DNA of 64,000 nucleotides from Saprospiraceae bacterium (GTDB lineage Bacteria > Bacteroidota > Bacteroidia > Chitinophagales > Saprospiraceae): positions 4,393,501 to 4,457,500 of the forward strand of contig JAWKLJ010000001.1 of the NCBI GenBank assembly GCA_041392805.1. The letters run 5' to 3'. The notes beneath the pieces are model-generated. The model was given only the letters and a program-made list of their open reading frames with translations, ran no database searches and was not told the DNA's origin. The position numbers were made by a program, and so were the translations under genes. Below, one piece after another: positions 16,277-25,246 of the stretch. Numbering within the stretch: the stretch's first letter is position 1; every line of letters begins with the position of its first letter.

Positions 16277-17746
16277 TTACACTTGTGGTGTGATAAATTT
16301 CATTTTTTTCTTCTCCAGCAAATCCATATTCACCAAAATGGCCATACACATGAAGAAGAAGGAGCCGACTTTGTCGGTTTCAACCAGGTCATTGATCAAA
16401 AGAAAAGCGTCGATGATGATGGAGCAGAGCAGGACGGTCATGATGATCCGCTTCCGATTGGGGTCTTGGGTTTGATGGTAGATATTTTCGCCGTAGATGA
16501 GGATGGCAAAAGCCAAGGCAACAAAAAGGATAAGTCCGGGCAAACCCTGTTCAATCAGGGTCATGAGGAAATAGCTATGAACGCCGGAATTATCGGGGTT
16601 ATCACTGACATAAGTGACGAAACTGGAAACGGTATAAGAGCGATAGAAAGTGGTGAAATTGCCTGGGCCATAACCCAGCCAAGGTTTTTTATTACTCATC
16701 TGAAAACCAGCCACCCAGCGATAAACCCGTTCCATGGTGGAGATATCTTCCATTTTGTAGGTTGCCTCGATCAGGTTATCGAAGCGATAATGTGTGACCG
16801 TGGTATCGTAATTTGGGGCGAGCTCCAGGTAGCGATTTTCATAAGTCAGGTAGGAAATTGTGCCAATGACCCCAATGACGCCAGTGAATAAAACATAGCG
16901 TATGAGTCGAAGTTGGAAAATAAAGTAGGCTCCAATGGCTATAAAAATGGCGACAAAGGCAGCCCTGGTATAAGTGGTGTAGATGGCAAAAAGAAGGATC
17001 GCCAAGGCACTTAAGAGTAGCCACCAGGTCTTGGTGTAGCGTTTGTACCAGAACAGCGCAAAAAAAACAAAGGGGGTGAACAAAGATAGAGTGGCGGCAT
17101 AATTGACATGGTTGCGCTGAAATGGCGTCAAGATTTTATTGACATCAGCAAAAGAGAAACCAAAACTCGCATGTCTCCCAACAATGATCAAAACGGTGAA
17201 CATTAAGGGAAGAAGAACCAACCAAAAGAGTTTCTTGATGTCAGCCTCGGTTTTGATTAAATGGCCAGCCATAAAATAAAACGTAATAATGTACCAGGTT
17301 TTGGCTAGCGAATATTTGAGTGAGACGAAAAAGAAATCGGAAGTGAGGGTTGTACAAAAAACCCAACCCAGGTGCAGCAACAATAATAAGGTAATAGGGT
17401 GCCTAAAAAACTGGCTATTTATTTCTTTTCCATACCGGATAAAGTAGAGTAAGTAAATAAGTGTAATGCCCAACATGAGGGGTTCGGTAGGTAAATCGGT
17501 CCCAAAACCATTTGGTAAATAGACTTCAGTAGATAAAGGCAGACAGATGAGTAGGAGATAGAAAACCTGCTTAAAATCTACTACTGCGAGGTACAACAAC
17601 AATAACCCCGCAGGTATTCCCACCAAAAAATAATAACCGCTGAGAATGCCCGCAAACAGACAGCTTAGCAACAAACTACCAAATAAGGTGAATTGCCCTA
17701 TTGGTGCAGTAACATCCCAGGATATGTTTATCCACCTACTTTTCAT
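16277..17746 (-). CDS. O-antigen ligase/polymerase-family membrane protein
   Basis: 489 residues with about eleven to twelve transmembrane helices and the large periplasmic loop typical of the Wzy/WaaL/RfaL family, bearing the signature WLGYGPGNFTTFYRSYTVSS in the long loop followed by GVHSYFLMTLIEQGLPGLILF. These proteins polymerise or transfer undecaprenyl-linked glycans in the periplasm. Polymerase and ligase cannot be told apart by sequence reading. The ATG overlaps the last 11 bases of the upstream Wzz-like gene, showing translational coupling, and the flippase gene precedes both. Confidence 0.88.
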   Translation of the reverse strand: MKSRWINISWDVTAPIGQFTLFGSLLLSCLFAGILSGYYFLVGIPAGLLLLYLAVVDFKQVFYLLLICLPLSTEVYLPNGFGTDLPTEPLMLGITLIYLLYFIRYGKEINSQFFRHPITLLLLLHLGWVFCTTLTSDFFFVSLKYSLAKTWYIITFYFMAGHLIKTEADIKKLFWLVLLPLMFTVLIIVGRHASFGFSFADVNKILTPFQRNHVNYAATLSLFTPFVFFALFWYKRYTKTWWLLLSALAILLFAIYTTYTRAAFVAIFIAIGAYFIFQLRLIRYVLFTGVIGVIGTISYLTYENRYLELAPNYDTTVTHYRFDNLIEATYKMEDISTMERVYRWVAGFQMSNKKPWLGYGPGNFTTFYRSYTVSSFVTYVSDNPDNSGVHSYFLMTLIEQGLPGLILFVALAFAILIYGENIYHQTQDPNRKRIIMTVLLCSIIIDAFLLINDLVETDKVGSFFFMCMAILVNMDLLEKKKMKFITPQV

Positions 17747-18839
17747 CTAAAATGCTACGCCAGTTGACGTCTTTGTAGGTATCAAAAAGTAAGACCCCAA
17801 TCACACTGAACAGGAAGGCTATAAACACTGCAACCAATACGGTAATGGTCCGTTTAGGTCGCGATTTAATGATGGGTACATCGGCTTCCTCAACAAGCAA
17901 AAGCGTTGAAATAGGCGACTCAAAGGCCGTTTCATATTGCTTGAGTTTTTCCATTACATGGCCCATGCTGACATTGGCCTCAAAGTATTGCCGTTCTACC
18001 ACCGAAACGGGCGCCATTCCATCATTAAAGGTTTTTAGCTTTTCTTTTAAATGGAGGACTTCGTCCTCCAAGCCTGCAATTTTTCCTTGAATAGTTCGTA
18101 TCGTATCCCGTTTGGAATCGCTCCTGGATTCCAGAAGTTTAAGCCTTGCTTTGTTATAGGTCAAATTCGAGGCCGCCTTGTCTAGTTGCCCGGTAAGACT
18201 TTCGGTTTGGGCATCCGTATTATAAATACCAAAACGTTCTCTCAGAACAGCCAAAGAATCACCAAAAATGGTTAAGTATTTTTCTTTGGTTTTAATATCT
18301 GTCTTAAAGGCTTCTATTGTTTTTTGCTGACTCTGTTTTAGCAGTCTTTCGGTGATATGGCCTATTTGTTCCCTTGCAGATTTGGCCATGGCTGCGGCTA
18401 TATCAGGGTCTTGGTCTTCTACCGTTAACTGAATAGCGTCTCGTTTTGTCTTTATGATTTCAAAACGGTCAAAAAAAGCCAATTTTACATAATATGGCCC
18501 TTTCGCACTTTCGGGATTAATGTCGTAGCGATCATATAAATGGAAGGAATCCACCAAAAAATCTACTAGCTCATTAGATTCGGCAATAGTTAGGACACGG
18601 TCTATGTCATTGGCGTTGCCGAAAAATTCAGGCTCGAGGTTACCCTGACTAAAGAGTAGTTCGGGTTTGGCTTGGTCTGGGCTGGCTACAATAAAAGTCG
18701 TACTGGCTTTGTAATAGACAGGGAGCAATAAGACTAAGATTGAACTGCCAACTCCTGCTAAGAGGCAGGTAATAATAATTGGCTTTTTCCATTTAAATAA
18801 GGTCCTCAGAATGCCAAGTAAGTTATCCTTGTGATCCAT
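17736..18839 (-). CDS. Wzz/chain length determinant-like polysaccharide co-polymerase
   Basis: 367 residues. A transmembrane helix at about 20-42 (IIITCLLAGVGSSILVLLL) and another near the C terminus (TITVLVAVFIAFLFSVIGVLLF, about 333-354) bracket a long periplasmic domain with coiled-coil potential (residues 170-290). This is the Wzz/polysaccharide co-polymerase plan. The conserved Pro-rich stretch before the second helix (VPIIKSRPKR) is present. No kinase domain is fused. It would control chain length of the polymer made with the overlapping Wzy/WaaL-like gene. Confidence 0.85.
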   Translation of the reverse strand: MDHKDNLLGILRTLFKWKKPIIITCLLAGVGSSILVLLLPVYYKASTTFIVASPDQAKPELLFSQGNLEPEFFGNANDIDRVLTIAESNELVDFLVDSFHLYDRYDINPESAKGPYYVKLAFFDRFEIIKTKRDAIQLTVEDQDPDIAAAMAKSAREQIGHITERLLKQSQQKTIEAFKTDIKTKEKYLTIFGDSLAVLRERFGIYNTDAQTESLTGQLDKAASNLTYNKARLKLLESRSDSKRDTIRTIQGKIAGLEDEVLHLKEKLKTFNDGMAPVSVVERQYFEANVSMGHVMEKLKQYETAFESPISTLLLVEEADVPIIKSRPKRTITVLVAVFIAFLFSVIGVLLFDTYKDVNWRSILDEK

Positions 18840-18935
18840 TTAGGTCAATTGTTTCGTATAGAATTCGTTTAAAAACGGTGTTAAGGGGAAACCAGTATTG
18901 AGTAATTTGTTTTTGGGCGGGGTGATTATTTTCGG

Positions 18936-18943
18936 CAAAAGTA
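18936..18943 (-). promoter_or_regulatory. Possible -7 box (TACTTTTG) for the Wzz-like gene
   Basis: Minus-strand TACTTTTG fits TAnnTTTG; a second match, TAATTTTG, lies at 18946-18953 across the flippase stop. Neither has a well-placed -33 TTTG. Confidence 0.3.
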
Positions 18944-18950
18944 AACAAAA

Positions 18951-20405
18951 TTAGTTTAGTTCTCGCCCCTTGCCTAGCATGTGAAGTGTAGCAATGAGAT
19001 TTATCAGCTTAAAAAGAAACGCCAGGGCTAAACTCGTGCATATGCAGAGCAAAAATTTAACAATCCAATGAAAGGAGAGTTGTGTCTTGATAAGCAAAGC
19101 AGTTAAGACAACGCTGATGGAGAAGCCCAAAATTTGCCACCCTATCCTGACCGGAACACCTACTCCCAGCAAACGCCGAACCAACAGCACCTGCCCTATC
19201 CATACCATGGCTTGGGTAAAACAGGTTGCCATCGCTGCGCCCAATGCACCCCTGGTAGGGATCAACCACAGGTTCAGGCCAATATTAAGCATGACGCCTA
19301 GCACAAAAAGTTGATTCATCTGCCTCAAGTTGCCACTAGCGGTCAATAAAGTCCCATAAATATAACAGCCACAGATTGAAAGGAAACTCAGCATCAGCCA
19401 AGCAAGTAAATCTCCGGTATAAGTGCTTCCGCTGACGTACAACCATTCCATAATGGGTTGCCGAAACATCAGGCAGGCAATCGTCAGGCTAAAAGCGCCC
19501 GCCCAAATCAAGCGAAAACTCATGCTTAACAAGGGCACTAAAGCTTCTCCGGTTTTTAACATACTGGCAAACATAGGGAGCAAAAGGGTAGCAAATAAGA
19601 GACCGAAAATATTGCTAGCATCCAATAGTCGATAAGCGGTGGCATACAAACCTGCCTCTTGCGCCCCATCAACCCGAAGTCGTTCAATCATAAAAGCGTC
19701 TACCCTGGTATACAGTAGCATTAAGAAAATAACCAAGGCATACGGATAACTCTTTTTCAATAGCAATTTCATCAAGGGCCAGGACCAACGAAAGGTCCAC
19801 TTTTGTATATGCCTCGCCACCAAGCTATACGCTACCACAACCGTCAAGAACAAGGTTAGGGTTTGGGTATAAACAAACCATTCGATCCGAAATGCTGCTG
19901 CTCCGCTATAAAACCATAGTAAGTACCCACAGATTAAGATCAGAAGAAAGCGATCTAACACGGACAACAGACTATCTGTTCGATAGAAACCAAGCCCGGA
20001 AAGATTGGAGCGTAGAAATAAAATGAGAGAACTCAATAGCCAATTGAAGCCTACAAATGCCAACAGCGGAAAGGTCGAAAGAGGGTAACCAAAGATGGCA
20101 GCGCCAGCAAACAGGCATAGGAGATAGAGGAGCCCCAAGCCTGCTTTTAGCATCAAGAAATGAGGGAAATACTTGCTTAGCAAATGCCGATGCTGGGCAA
20201 TGTTTCGGTTGTTGAACTGCTGTAAACCAAGGTCATTGAGGATTTGAAAAATGAAAGCAAAATTAAAAAGGGCATAATACAAGCCATAGTTAGCTTCTCC
20301 GACGGTATTCTGGACCGTTCGGTCAATGCCGAAAAGATAAATTGGTTTGACTAGCAGGTTAATCAAAACCAAAAGCAGGATGTTAATAAGAAATTCTCGC
20401 TTCAC
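18951..20405 (-). CDS. Polysaccharide flippase (Wzx/MATE-like, MVF family)
   Basis: 484 residues with about fourteen hydrophobic helices and the N-terminal pattern of polysaccharide biosynthesis proteins (FGIDRTVQNTVGEANYGLYYAL, FNDLGLQQFNNRNIA-like segments). It probably flips undecaprenyl-linked repeat units across the inner membrane for the Wzz and Wzy/WaaL-like neighbours. The start is a GTG at 20405; a TAGCTTTG -7 box ends only 4 bases before it, so the mRNA may be nearly leaderless. The Wzz-like gene follows after 111 bases. Confidence 0.87.
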   Translation of the reverse strand: MKREFLINILLLVLINLLVKPIYLFGIDRTVQNTVGEANYGLYYALFNFAFIFQILNDLGLQQFNNRNIAQHRHLLSKYFPHFLMLKAGLGLLYLLCLFAGAAIFGYPLSTFPLLAFVGFNWLLSSLILFLRSNLSGLGFYRTDSLLSVLDRFLLILICGYLLWFYSGAAAFRIEWFVYTQTLTLFLTVVVAYSLVARHIQKWTFRWSWPLMKLLLKKSYPYALVIFLMLLYTRVDAFMIERLRVDGAQEAGLYATAYRLLDASNIFGLLFATLLLPMFASMLKTGEALVPLLSMSFRLIWAGAFSLTIACLMFRQPIMEWLYVSGSTYTGDLLAWLMLSFLSICGCYIYGTLLTASGNLRQMNQLFVLGVMLNIGLNLWLIPTRGALGAAMATCFTQAMVWIGQVLLVRRLLGVGVPVRIGWQILGFSISVVLTALLIKTQLSFHWIVKFLLCICTSLALAFLFKLINLIATLHMLGKGRELN

Positions 20406-20409
20406 AGGG

Positions 20410-20417
20410 CAAAGCTA
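20410..20417 (-). promoter_or_regulatory. Possible -7 box (TAGCTTTG) directly before the flippase start
   Basis: Minus-strand TAGCTTTG matches the consensus and sits 5 bases before the GTG start. This would give a leaderless or near-leaderless transcript. No -33 TTTG was seen. Confidence 0.35.
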
Positions 20418-20558
20418 GGCATTTCAGTTATTAGATTTGGACTTGCTTGCATAGTAATTGCAGGACTATCGCTTTCCCCCTTCCGGTTTCCCCACTTCTC
20501 CAAACTATGAACAGCCAACCTCCAGTAGGTTTGGGGACCTCCACTTCAAAAACGCCAC

Positions 20559-21113
20559 CTACATTTTTTCACTCACCAATACAAAAGCTGGTGGGACATT
20601 TAGTGGTATCCAACTAATATCTACATTTCCAAAAATGGTTTCGTATAACTTTTTGGTGACTAGGGAGTAATGCACCTGGATATAGCGACCGCCTTTTTTC
20701 ATACAAAGGTGGCATTCTTTTACGATGCTGTAACCCAATTCCTTAGGAAGCGCTACAAAGGGAATGGCAGAGATAATGGCATCTACTTTGTCGAAGCCCA
20801 AACGTTTAATATGTGAGCCAATATTTTCGGCAGAATCTTGGGCTATGATCAACCGATCATCATCAATTTCTCTTAATTCATCACAAAATCGTTCATTGAC
20901 TTCAAAGACTAACAATTTCGCATCAGGGTGCATTTCATCCAAAATAAACCGGGTGATAACGCCATCACCAGCCCCTAATTCAACAATTAATTTAGCATTG
21001 GGAAAATCAATATGTTTGATCATTCCTTTACACAAGAACTTTGAACTGCGCGTAAAAGTCCCAACTGTCTTGAGATCCTTTAGACTCTCTTTCAAAAAAT
21101 CTAATTTTTTCAT
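20559..21113 (-). CDS. Class I SAM-dependent methyltransferase (phospholipid N-methyltransferase-like)
   Basis: Start placed at the ATG at 21111-21113 (MKKLDFLKESLKDLKTVGTF); the frame is open 31 codons further up but that part is a poor, hydrophobic extension. 184 residues. SAM-binding motif I is IVELGAGDGVITRFIL, followed by acidic motif II (LLVFEVNERF) and motif III-like DAIISAIPFVALP. The TVGTFTRSSKFLCKGM segment before motif I and the SAIPF motif resemble the rRNA adenine dimethylase-like/PmtA phospholipid N-methyltransferase group. Substrate not proven. It stands alone between a repeat-rich spacer and the flippase. Confidence 0.8.
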   Translation of the reverse strand: MKKLDFLKESLKDLKTVGTFTRSSKFLCKGMIKHIDFPNAKLIVELGAGDGVITRFILDEMHPDAKLLVFEVNERFCDELREIDDDRLIIAQDSAENIGSHIKRLGFDKVDAIISAIPFVALPKELGYSIVKECHLCMKKGGRYIQVHYSLVTKKLYETIFGNVDISWIPLNVPPAFVLVSEKM

Positions 21114-21493
21114 AATAATAAACTGTGCCCAATCAACTACGAAGGATAAAAATAGTAGCGAAAAGCCTTTTAATAAAAAACACCTAAACCATAAAAAAAT
21201 CAACAAAACGGTATCAATGACTTCTTCTTTGAAAACCCCAAGGTTTACATTTAAAAGTGTTTTCCAACCGTGATTCGTTCAACTCTCAATCAACGTAATG
21301 GTGGAATAACAAGGGATAGGGGATTCAAAAGCAAATAATACCGAGTCATTTGCTAAAAAAGCAACACAAAATAGGCTGATTTTTTGGAAATATTGTTATG
21401 TCATCGACCGAACTGGATAAGTAATGGACAAGAGCCGCTGAGGTCATACCAATTGCTAGTGCCCATTGCACTAGCAATTAAAGAAAGTGGAAT
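21114..21493. other. Intergenic region, no gene seen
   Basis: 380 bases between two minus-strand genes. It contains a perfect 12-bp hairpin near the 3' end of the upstream gene (listed separately). The only long plus-strand frame here runs antisense through the methyltransferase and is not credible. No promoter with both boxes was found for the methyltransferase. Confidence 0.5.
21451..21479 (-). terminator. Perfect 12-bp hairpin after the PD40/TPR gene
   Basis: AATTGCTAGTGC (21451-21462), loop CCATT, GCACTAGCAATT (21468-21479). It begins 15 bases past the stop of the minus-strand gene ending at 21494. It has no T tract, so it may be a 3'-end stabilising structure rather than a classical terminator. 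Confidence 0.5.
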
Positions 21494-23734
21494 TCATCGG
21501 ATTTGGAGAAAATTTTTCAGATCTGGATATGCTTCCATTTTTAACCTCGCCAGGGTTTTATCAACCCGGTATGCGTTGACAAACGGAACGACATAAGCTC
21601 CATCAAAACCTTTTTTAACCAAGTTTTGCTTCAGTACGGATGCTTCTCGGTAGGTAGCGGTAGCCCCCAGCGTATAGCGGTAGTATGGGAAATCCATTTG
21701 TCGTTCAATCATGATATAGTCCACGCCTTGCTGGAAGGGCTCGTTAATGCTTTTCTTGGCAGAGGCCACCTGCACTTTATAATGTAGCGCTTCATTGGTG
21801 ACTAAACCTGATTCCACATTTTTAGCATTTATACCAATGACGGGTAGGGTGTTGGGAAGATTTAAGCCATTCCCATCAAAGAACGATATCTCTACGCACT
21901 GGCCATTTCGCTGGCTTTTTTCGACACCAATGGCTCGGATATAAATGGCCTTAGCGTCTACCCCTGCTGCTATCAGGTAATTTCCCGCAGCTTCAAAGGT
22001 TTCTACCAATTCGAATAGTCCTTCGGCATTGACTTTTTCAGGGTAGAGGCTAAACACAACCGTGAGAGAGGGTTGTTTACGCATCTCCTTCGCAATTAAA
22101 TCCAGCGTTTCCTTTTTGGTGGCATGACGGGTAAGTTCTTCGGCTTGGCTAAAATAAATAGGCGCAAAAGGGGCATCTATGTTAGGTGAAGTAGTCGCTT
22201 CGGGCTTAATAAGGGGGGGCTCTTGGAAATTTTTATCAAATTCATTAGAAGAAGGCACTGTTTTATTCGGAATAAGCTCCGAGGGAGGAGGGGGGACTTG
22301 CTGAGCAGCGGATACGATGGGTACTTCTTGGTTGTTGCGGACTGGCCGATAGTTGGCAGGCCATTCCATTTCTTCAAGGAAATTTTGGAAATAAGCAATA
22401 TAGAGGTCTCTTTGTCCAAATCCATCCTTTCGGGAAGAGGCAAAAAAGGCGGTAAATCCATCGCCAGAAATCTTGAAATAGTCATCATCTGCTGCTGAGT
22501 TGATGGGCATCCCGAGATTAGAAGGCGTGGTCCAGCGACCGGTTTCTTCTACATAAAAAGATTTAAGAACATCCAGCCCTCCAATACTTCGCTTGCTATC
22601 ATTGGTACTGAAAAACAAAGTGTGACCATCCCTGGCAAGGAAAGGTGTCGTTTCATCATAAGCAGTATTGATATCTGGCCCTAGGTTGACAGGAGAAGAC
22701 CAACGGCCATTTTTGAGACTGCTTTTGTAGAGGTCTCGCCCACCATATCCCCCCGGCCTATTGCTAGAAAACAACAATAAGGTATCATTGTAAAAAAAAG
22801 GATTCCCATCACCCGCCCGAACGTTCATTGGCGCGAGTAGGGGCGTTGAACTCACCAATCTTTCCTCCATTCGTTTGAAGGTATCAACAATTATCAGACC
22901 GCTATTAAGGTTTTGACCCTTAAAATAGTATAAAGCAGAACCATCACCATTAAAGCCTAAAAGGACCTCATGGCTAGGGCTATTGAGCAAATAATGCATC
23001 GGTTGCACATTACTCCAAATGCCGTTTTGGAGCTGACAATTGAACATATCACTCAAATAATCACCCAATCGTTCATCGGGACCTCCACCTGCCTTTCTGG
23101 CACCTCCGATATTACCTGGCCGGATGGAGGAAAAATAAAGGCGATCACCATAATTAGGACTTAACATCGGCGCGAATTCGTCGTTTTCGGTATTGACCCC
23201 TTTGCCAAGGTTTTCGACGACGGCTACGGCTTCTTGAAATTGCAAGCTGATGCCATTTGCGCATCTTCGAATTTCTTCAATCACCATTTGACGATGGCTA
23301 TCTCCGGGTCTAATGGTCCGTAAATAACGTTTGTAGTAAGTTGATGCCTGATCAAATTGGTGACGAGCATGGTAAATCCTTCCATAGTATAACCATATTT
23401 CAGGATATGGCGAACGCTCCTCTTCCGAAATACGATTGAGCTGTTGCAACGCTGCATCAAGTTGATTGAGTTGATAATAACAAAGCGCAATCAAAAATTT
23501 GCTTTCTTTATCGTCGCGGTAAAGTTCTTTTTTGCGCTGGAGTAGCGAAAGTGCCGTTGCATATTTTTTATTAGAAAAAAACAATTTAGCCTCAGCCTTT
23601 TCATCTGATAGAGAGGTCTGCGCTATACTAAAGGAGGAAGCCATCATCAAGATAACAAAGCATAAACCAGCTATGGCACTGAAATCAAAGTGGGGTGATT
23701 TGAAGGGATGATATTGACATTTGGGATTATGCAT
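21494..23734 (-). CDS. TPR / PD40 beta-propeller envelope protein with OmpA-like and SPOR-like C-terminal regions
   Basis: 746 residues. An N-terminal signal/anchor segment (IAGLCFVILMMASSFSIAQ) is followed by TPR-like helices (about 45-150), then a PD40/WD40-like propeller (about 175-450) with repeated blades such as GDRLYFSSIRPGNIGG, DTLLLFSSNRPGGYGGRDLY and DGHTLFFSTND. After a Pro-rich linker comes a region resembling a weakened OmpA-like fold (DLIAKEMRKQPSLTVVFSLY ... IYIRAIG), then a C-terminal module (HYKVQVASAKKSI ... ATYREASVLKQNLVKKGF) that looks like SPOR. The TPR-PD40-OmpA order resembles PorE-type accessory proteins of type IX secretion, so a peptidoglycan-bound envelope role is plausible. 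It is 3 bases downstream of the E2 gene. Confidence 0.75.
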   Translation of the reverse strand: MHNPKCQYHPFKSPHFDFSAIAGLCFVILMMASSFSIAQTSLSDEKAEAKLFFSNKKYATALSLLQRKKELYRDDKESKFLIALCYYQLNQLDAALQQLNRISEEERSPYPEIWLYYGRIYHARHQFDQASTYYKRYLRTIRPGDSHRQMVIEEIRRCANGISLQFQEAVAVVENLGKGVNTENDEFAPMLSPNYGDRLYFSSIRPGNIGGARKAGGGPDERLGDYLSDMFNCQLQNGIWSNVQPMHYLLNSPSHEVLLGFNGDGSALYYFKGQNLNSGLIIVDTFKRMEERLVSSTPLLAPMNVRAGDGNPFFYNDTLLLFSSNRPGGYGGRDLYKSSLKNGRWSSPVNLGPDINTAYDETTPFLARDGHTLFFSTNDSKRSIGGLDVLKSFYVEETGRWTTPSNLGMPINSAADDDYFKISGDGFTAFFASSRKDGFGQRDLYIAYFQNFLEEMEWPANYRPVRNNQEVPIVSAAQQVPPPPSELIPNKTVPSSNEFDKNFQEPPLIKPEATTSPNIDAPFAPIYFSQAEELTRHATKKETLDLIAKEMRKQPSLTVVFSLYPEKVNAEGLFELVETFEAAGNYLIAAGVDAKAIYIRAIGVEKSQRNGQCVEISFFDGNGLNLPNTLPVIGINAKNVESGLVTNEALHYKVQVASAKKSINEPFQQGVDYIMIERQMDFPYYRYTLGATATYREASVLKQNLVKKGFDGAYVVPFVNAYRVDKTLARLKMEAYPDLKNFLQIR

Positions 23735-23737
23735 AGG

Positions 23738-25051
23738 CTAAATTTGTTGATGCGCATCAAATTTTTCTAAATAATCGCCTATTCGGCGTAAGAAGGAGCC
23801 ACCGAGAAAGCCATCCACTACTCGGTGATCATACGATAAGGATAAGAACATCATTTGGCGAACGGCAATAAGATCACCATAGGCAGTTTCGACAACCGCC
23901 GGTTTTTTCCGGATAGCACCTACCGCCAAAATAGCGACTTGGGGCTGATTGATAATAGGAGTACCCATGACGTTACCAAAGGTGCCAACATTGGTGAGCG
24001 TAAAGGTTCCTCCCTGTATTTCTTGAGGTTTGAGCTGATTTGTTCGTGCTCGTTTGGCCAGGTCATTGACTTGCTTGCTGAGTCCCATAAGATTGTATTG
24101 GTCGGCATTTTTAATGACCGGAACGATCAAATTTCCTGATGGGAGGGCGGTGGCCATACCTACATTAATGTCTTTTTTATAAATGATATGGTTGCCCTCT
24201 ACCGAGATATTAATCATTGGGAAATCCCGAATAGCTTTTACGACAGCCTCCATGAAAATGGGGGTGAAAGTAATTTTCTCTCCATACTTTTGTTGGAAAC
24301 TATCTTTAACCTTGTCTCTCCATTGTACAATTTCCGTTACATCTACTTCTACAAAAGAGGTAACATGTGGTGACGTATGTTTGGACATCACCATGTGCTC
24401 TGCTATGAGTTTGCGCATTCGGTCCATCTCCACAATTTCGACAGCACCGCTAACGCTAGTGCCTGGGCTAGGCTGAATGGGAGACGTTTGAGTAGTTTTA
24501 GAAGTGGCCTTATTTGCCTGATGAGTGCCATTTTGTAAAGAATGGCTCCTGTTTTTTAGATAATTGAGCATATCCTTTTTAGTCACTCTACCGTTTGCTC
24601 CAGTGCCTGGTATCCGGTCCAATTCATCCTGATTGATCTGTTCTGTTTGAGCGATGTTTTTTACCAAAGGGGAATAGAACCGTCCTACTTCGCTTACTTT
24701 CTTAAGGGCGACTATTGGTTCAGCCGCCTTGGCAGAAGCTGTGGCTGAAGGAGCAGTGGTGGTGACCGACTCGGCAAGGCTGGGGGTGGCTTGAGGGATG
24801 GCTTCCTCTCCTTCCGTGGCTATAATAGCAATGACTTTTCCAATCGCCACTGTATCGTTTTCAAGGTATAAAATTTCTTGAATAACGCCATCCACTGGCG
24901 AAGGAACTTCAGAGTCGACCTTGTCCGTAGCAATTTCAAGGATCGTTTCGTCGACCTCAACGGCATCCCCGACTTGTTTAACCCATTTCAGGATAGTCGC
25001 TTCAATGATGCTTTCTCCCATCTTGGGCATGATCAGTTCAACTTGCGCCAT
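23738..25051 (-). CDS. 2-oxo acid dehydrogenase E2 (dihydrolipoyl acyltransferase)
   Basis: 437 residues in the standard order. An N-terminal lipoyl domain carries the lipoylated Lys in EIATDKVDSEV (residue about 43). An Ala/Pro/Thr-rich linker is followed by a peripheral subunit-binding domain (FYSPLVKNIAQTEQINQDEL, GTGANGRVTKKDML). The C-terminal catalytic domain contains the LSYDHRVVDG motif with the active His and Asp. It transfers acyl groups to CoA in the pyruvate, 2-oxoglutarate or branched-chain complexes. A single lipoyl domain and the sequence favour a branched-chain-type E2, but this is not certain. A consensus promoter lies upstream and the TPR/PD40 gene follows in the same transcript. 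Confidence 0.93.
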   Translation of the reverse strand: MAQVELIMPKMGESIIEATILKWVKQVGDAVEVDETILEIATDKVDSEVPSPVDGVIQEILYLENDTVAIGKVIAIIATEGEEAIPQATPSLAESVTTTAPSATASAKAAEPIVALKKVSEVGRFYSPLVKNIAQTEQINQDELDRIPGTGANGRVTKKDMLNYLKNRSHSLQNGTHQANKATSKTTQTSPIQPSPGTSVSGAVEIVEMDRMRKLIAEHMVMSKHTSPHVTSFVEVDVTEIVQWRDKVKDSFQQKYGEKITFTPIFMEAVVKAIRDFPMINISVEGNHIIYKKDINVGMATALPSGNLIVPVIKNADQYNLMGLSKQVNDLAKRARTNQLKPQEIQGGTFTLTNVGTFGNVMGTPIINQPQVAILAVGAIRKKPAVVETAYGDLIAVRQMMFLSLSYDHRVVDGFLGGSFLRRIGDYLEKFDAHQQI

Positions 25052-25115
25052 GTGTTACTTTTTATGGTTTAGTCATAATTTGGTTAAATATCATTGGCCA
25101 GAGGGCTATTTGCTA

Positions 25116-25147
25116 CAAAAATAACGGAAATTCCGGTCTTTGCCAAA
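25116..25147 (-). promoter_or_regulatory. Bacteroidota-type promoter for the E2/PD40 operon
   Basis: On the minus strand TTTG (25147-25144), 20 bases, then TATTTTTG (25123-25116). Both boxes and the spacing match the primary sigma consensus. The predicted leader is about 60 bases before the E2 ATG at 25051. Confidence 0.7.
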
Positions 25148-25246
25148 GCCGCCAAATAAAAGCAATTAATAAGACGGATTCCTTGTTTTTTAAAGAATTA
25201 AAATCTTAAAAGAAGTGTTTTTTAAAGTTTTAATTCTTTGCTTCAG

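Noticed and set aside
16283..16891. 202-residue plus-strand frame opposite the O-antigen ligase-like gene
   Set aside because: The minus-strand gene has membrane and family signatures; the antisense product shows none.
20764..21273. 169-residue plus-strand frame opposite the methyltransferase
   Set aside because: It shadows a clear SAM-binding gene and runs into a spacer without promoter.
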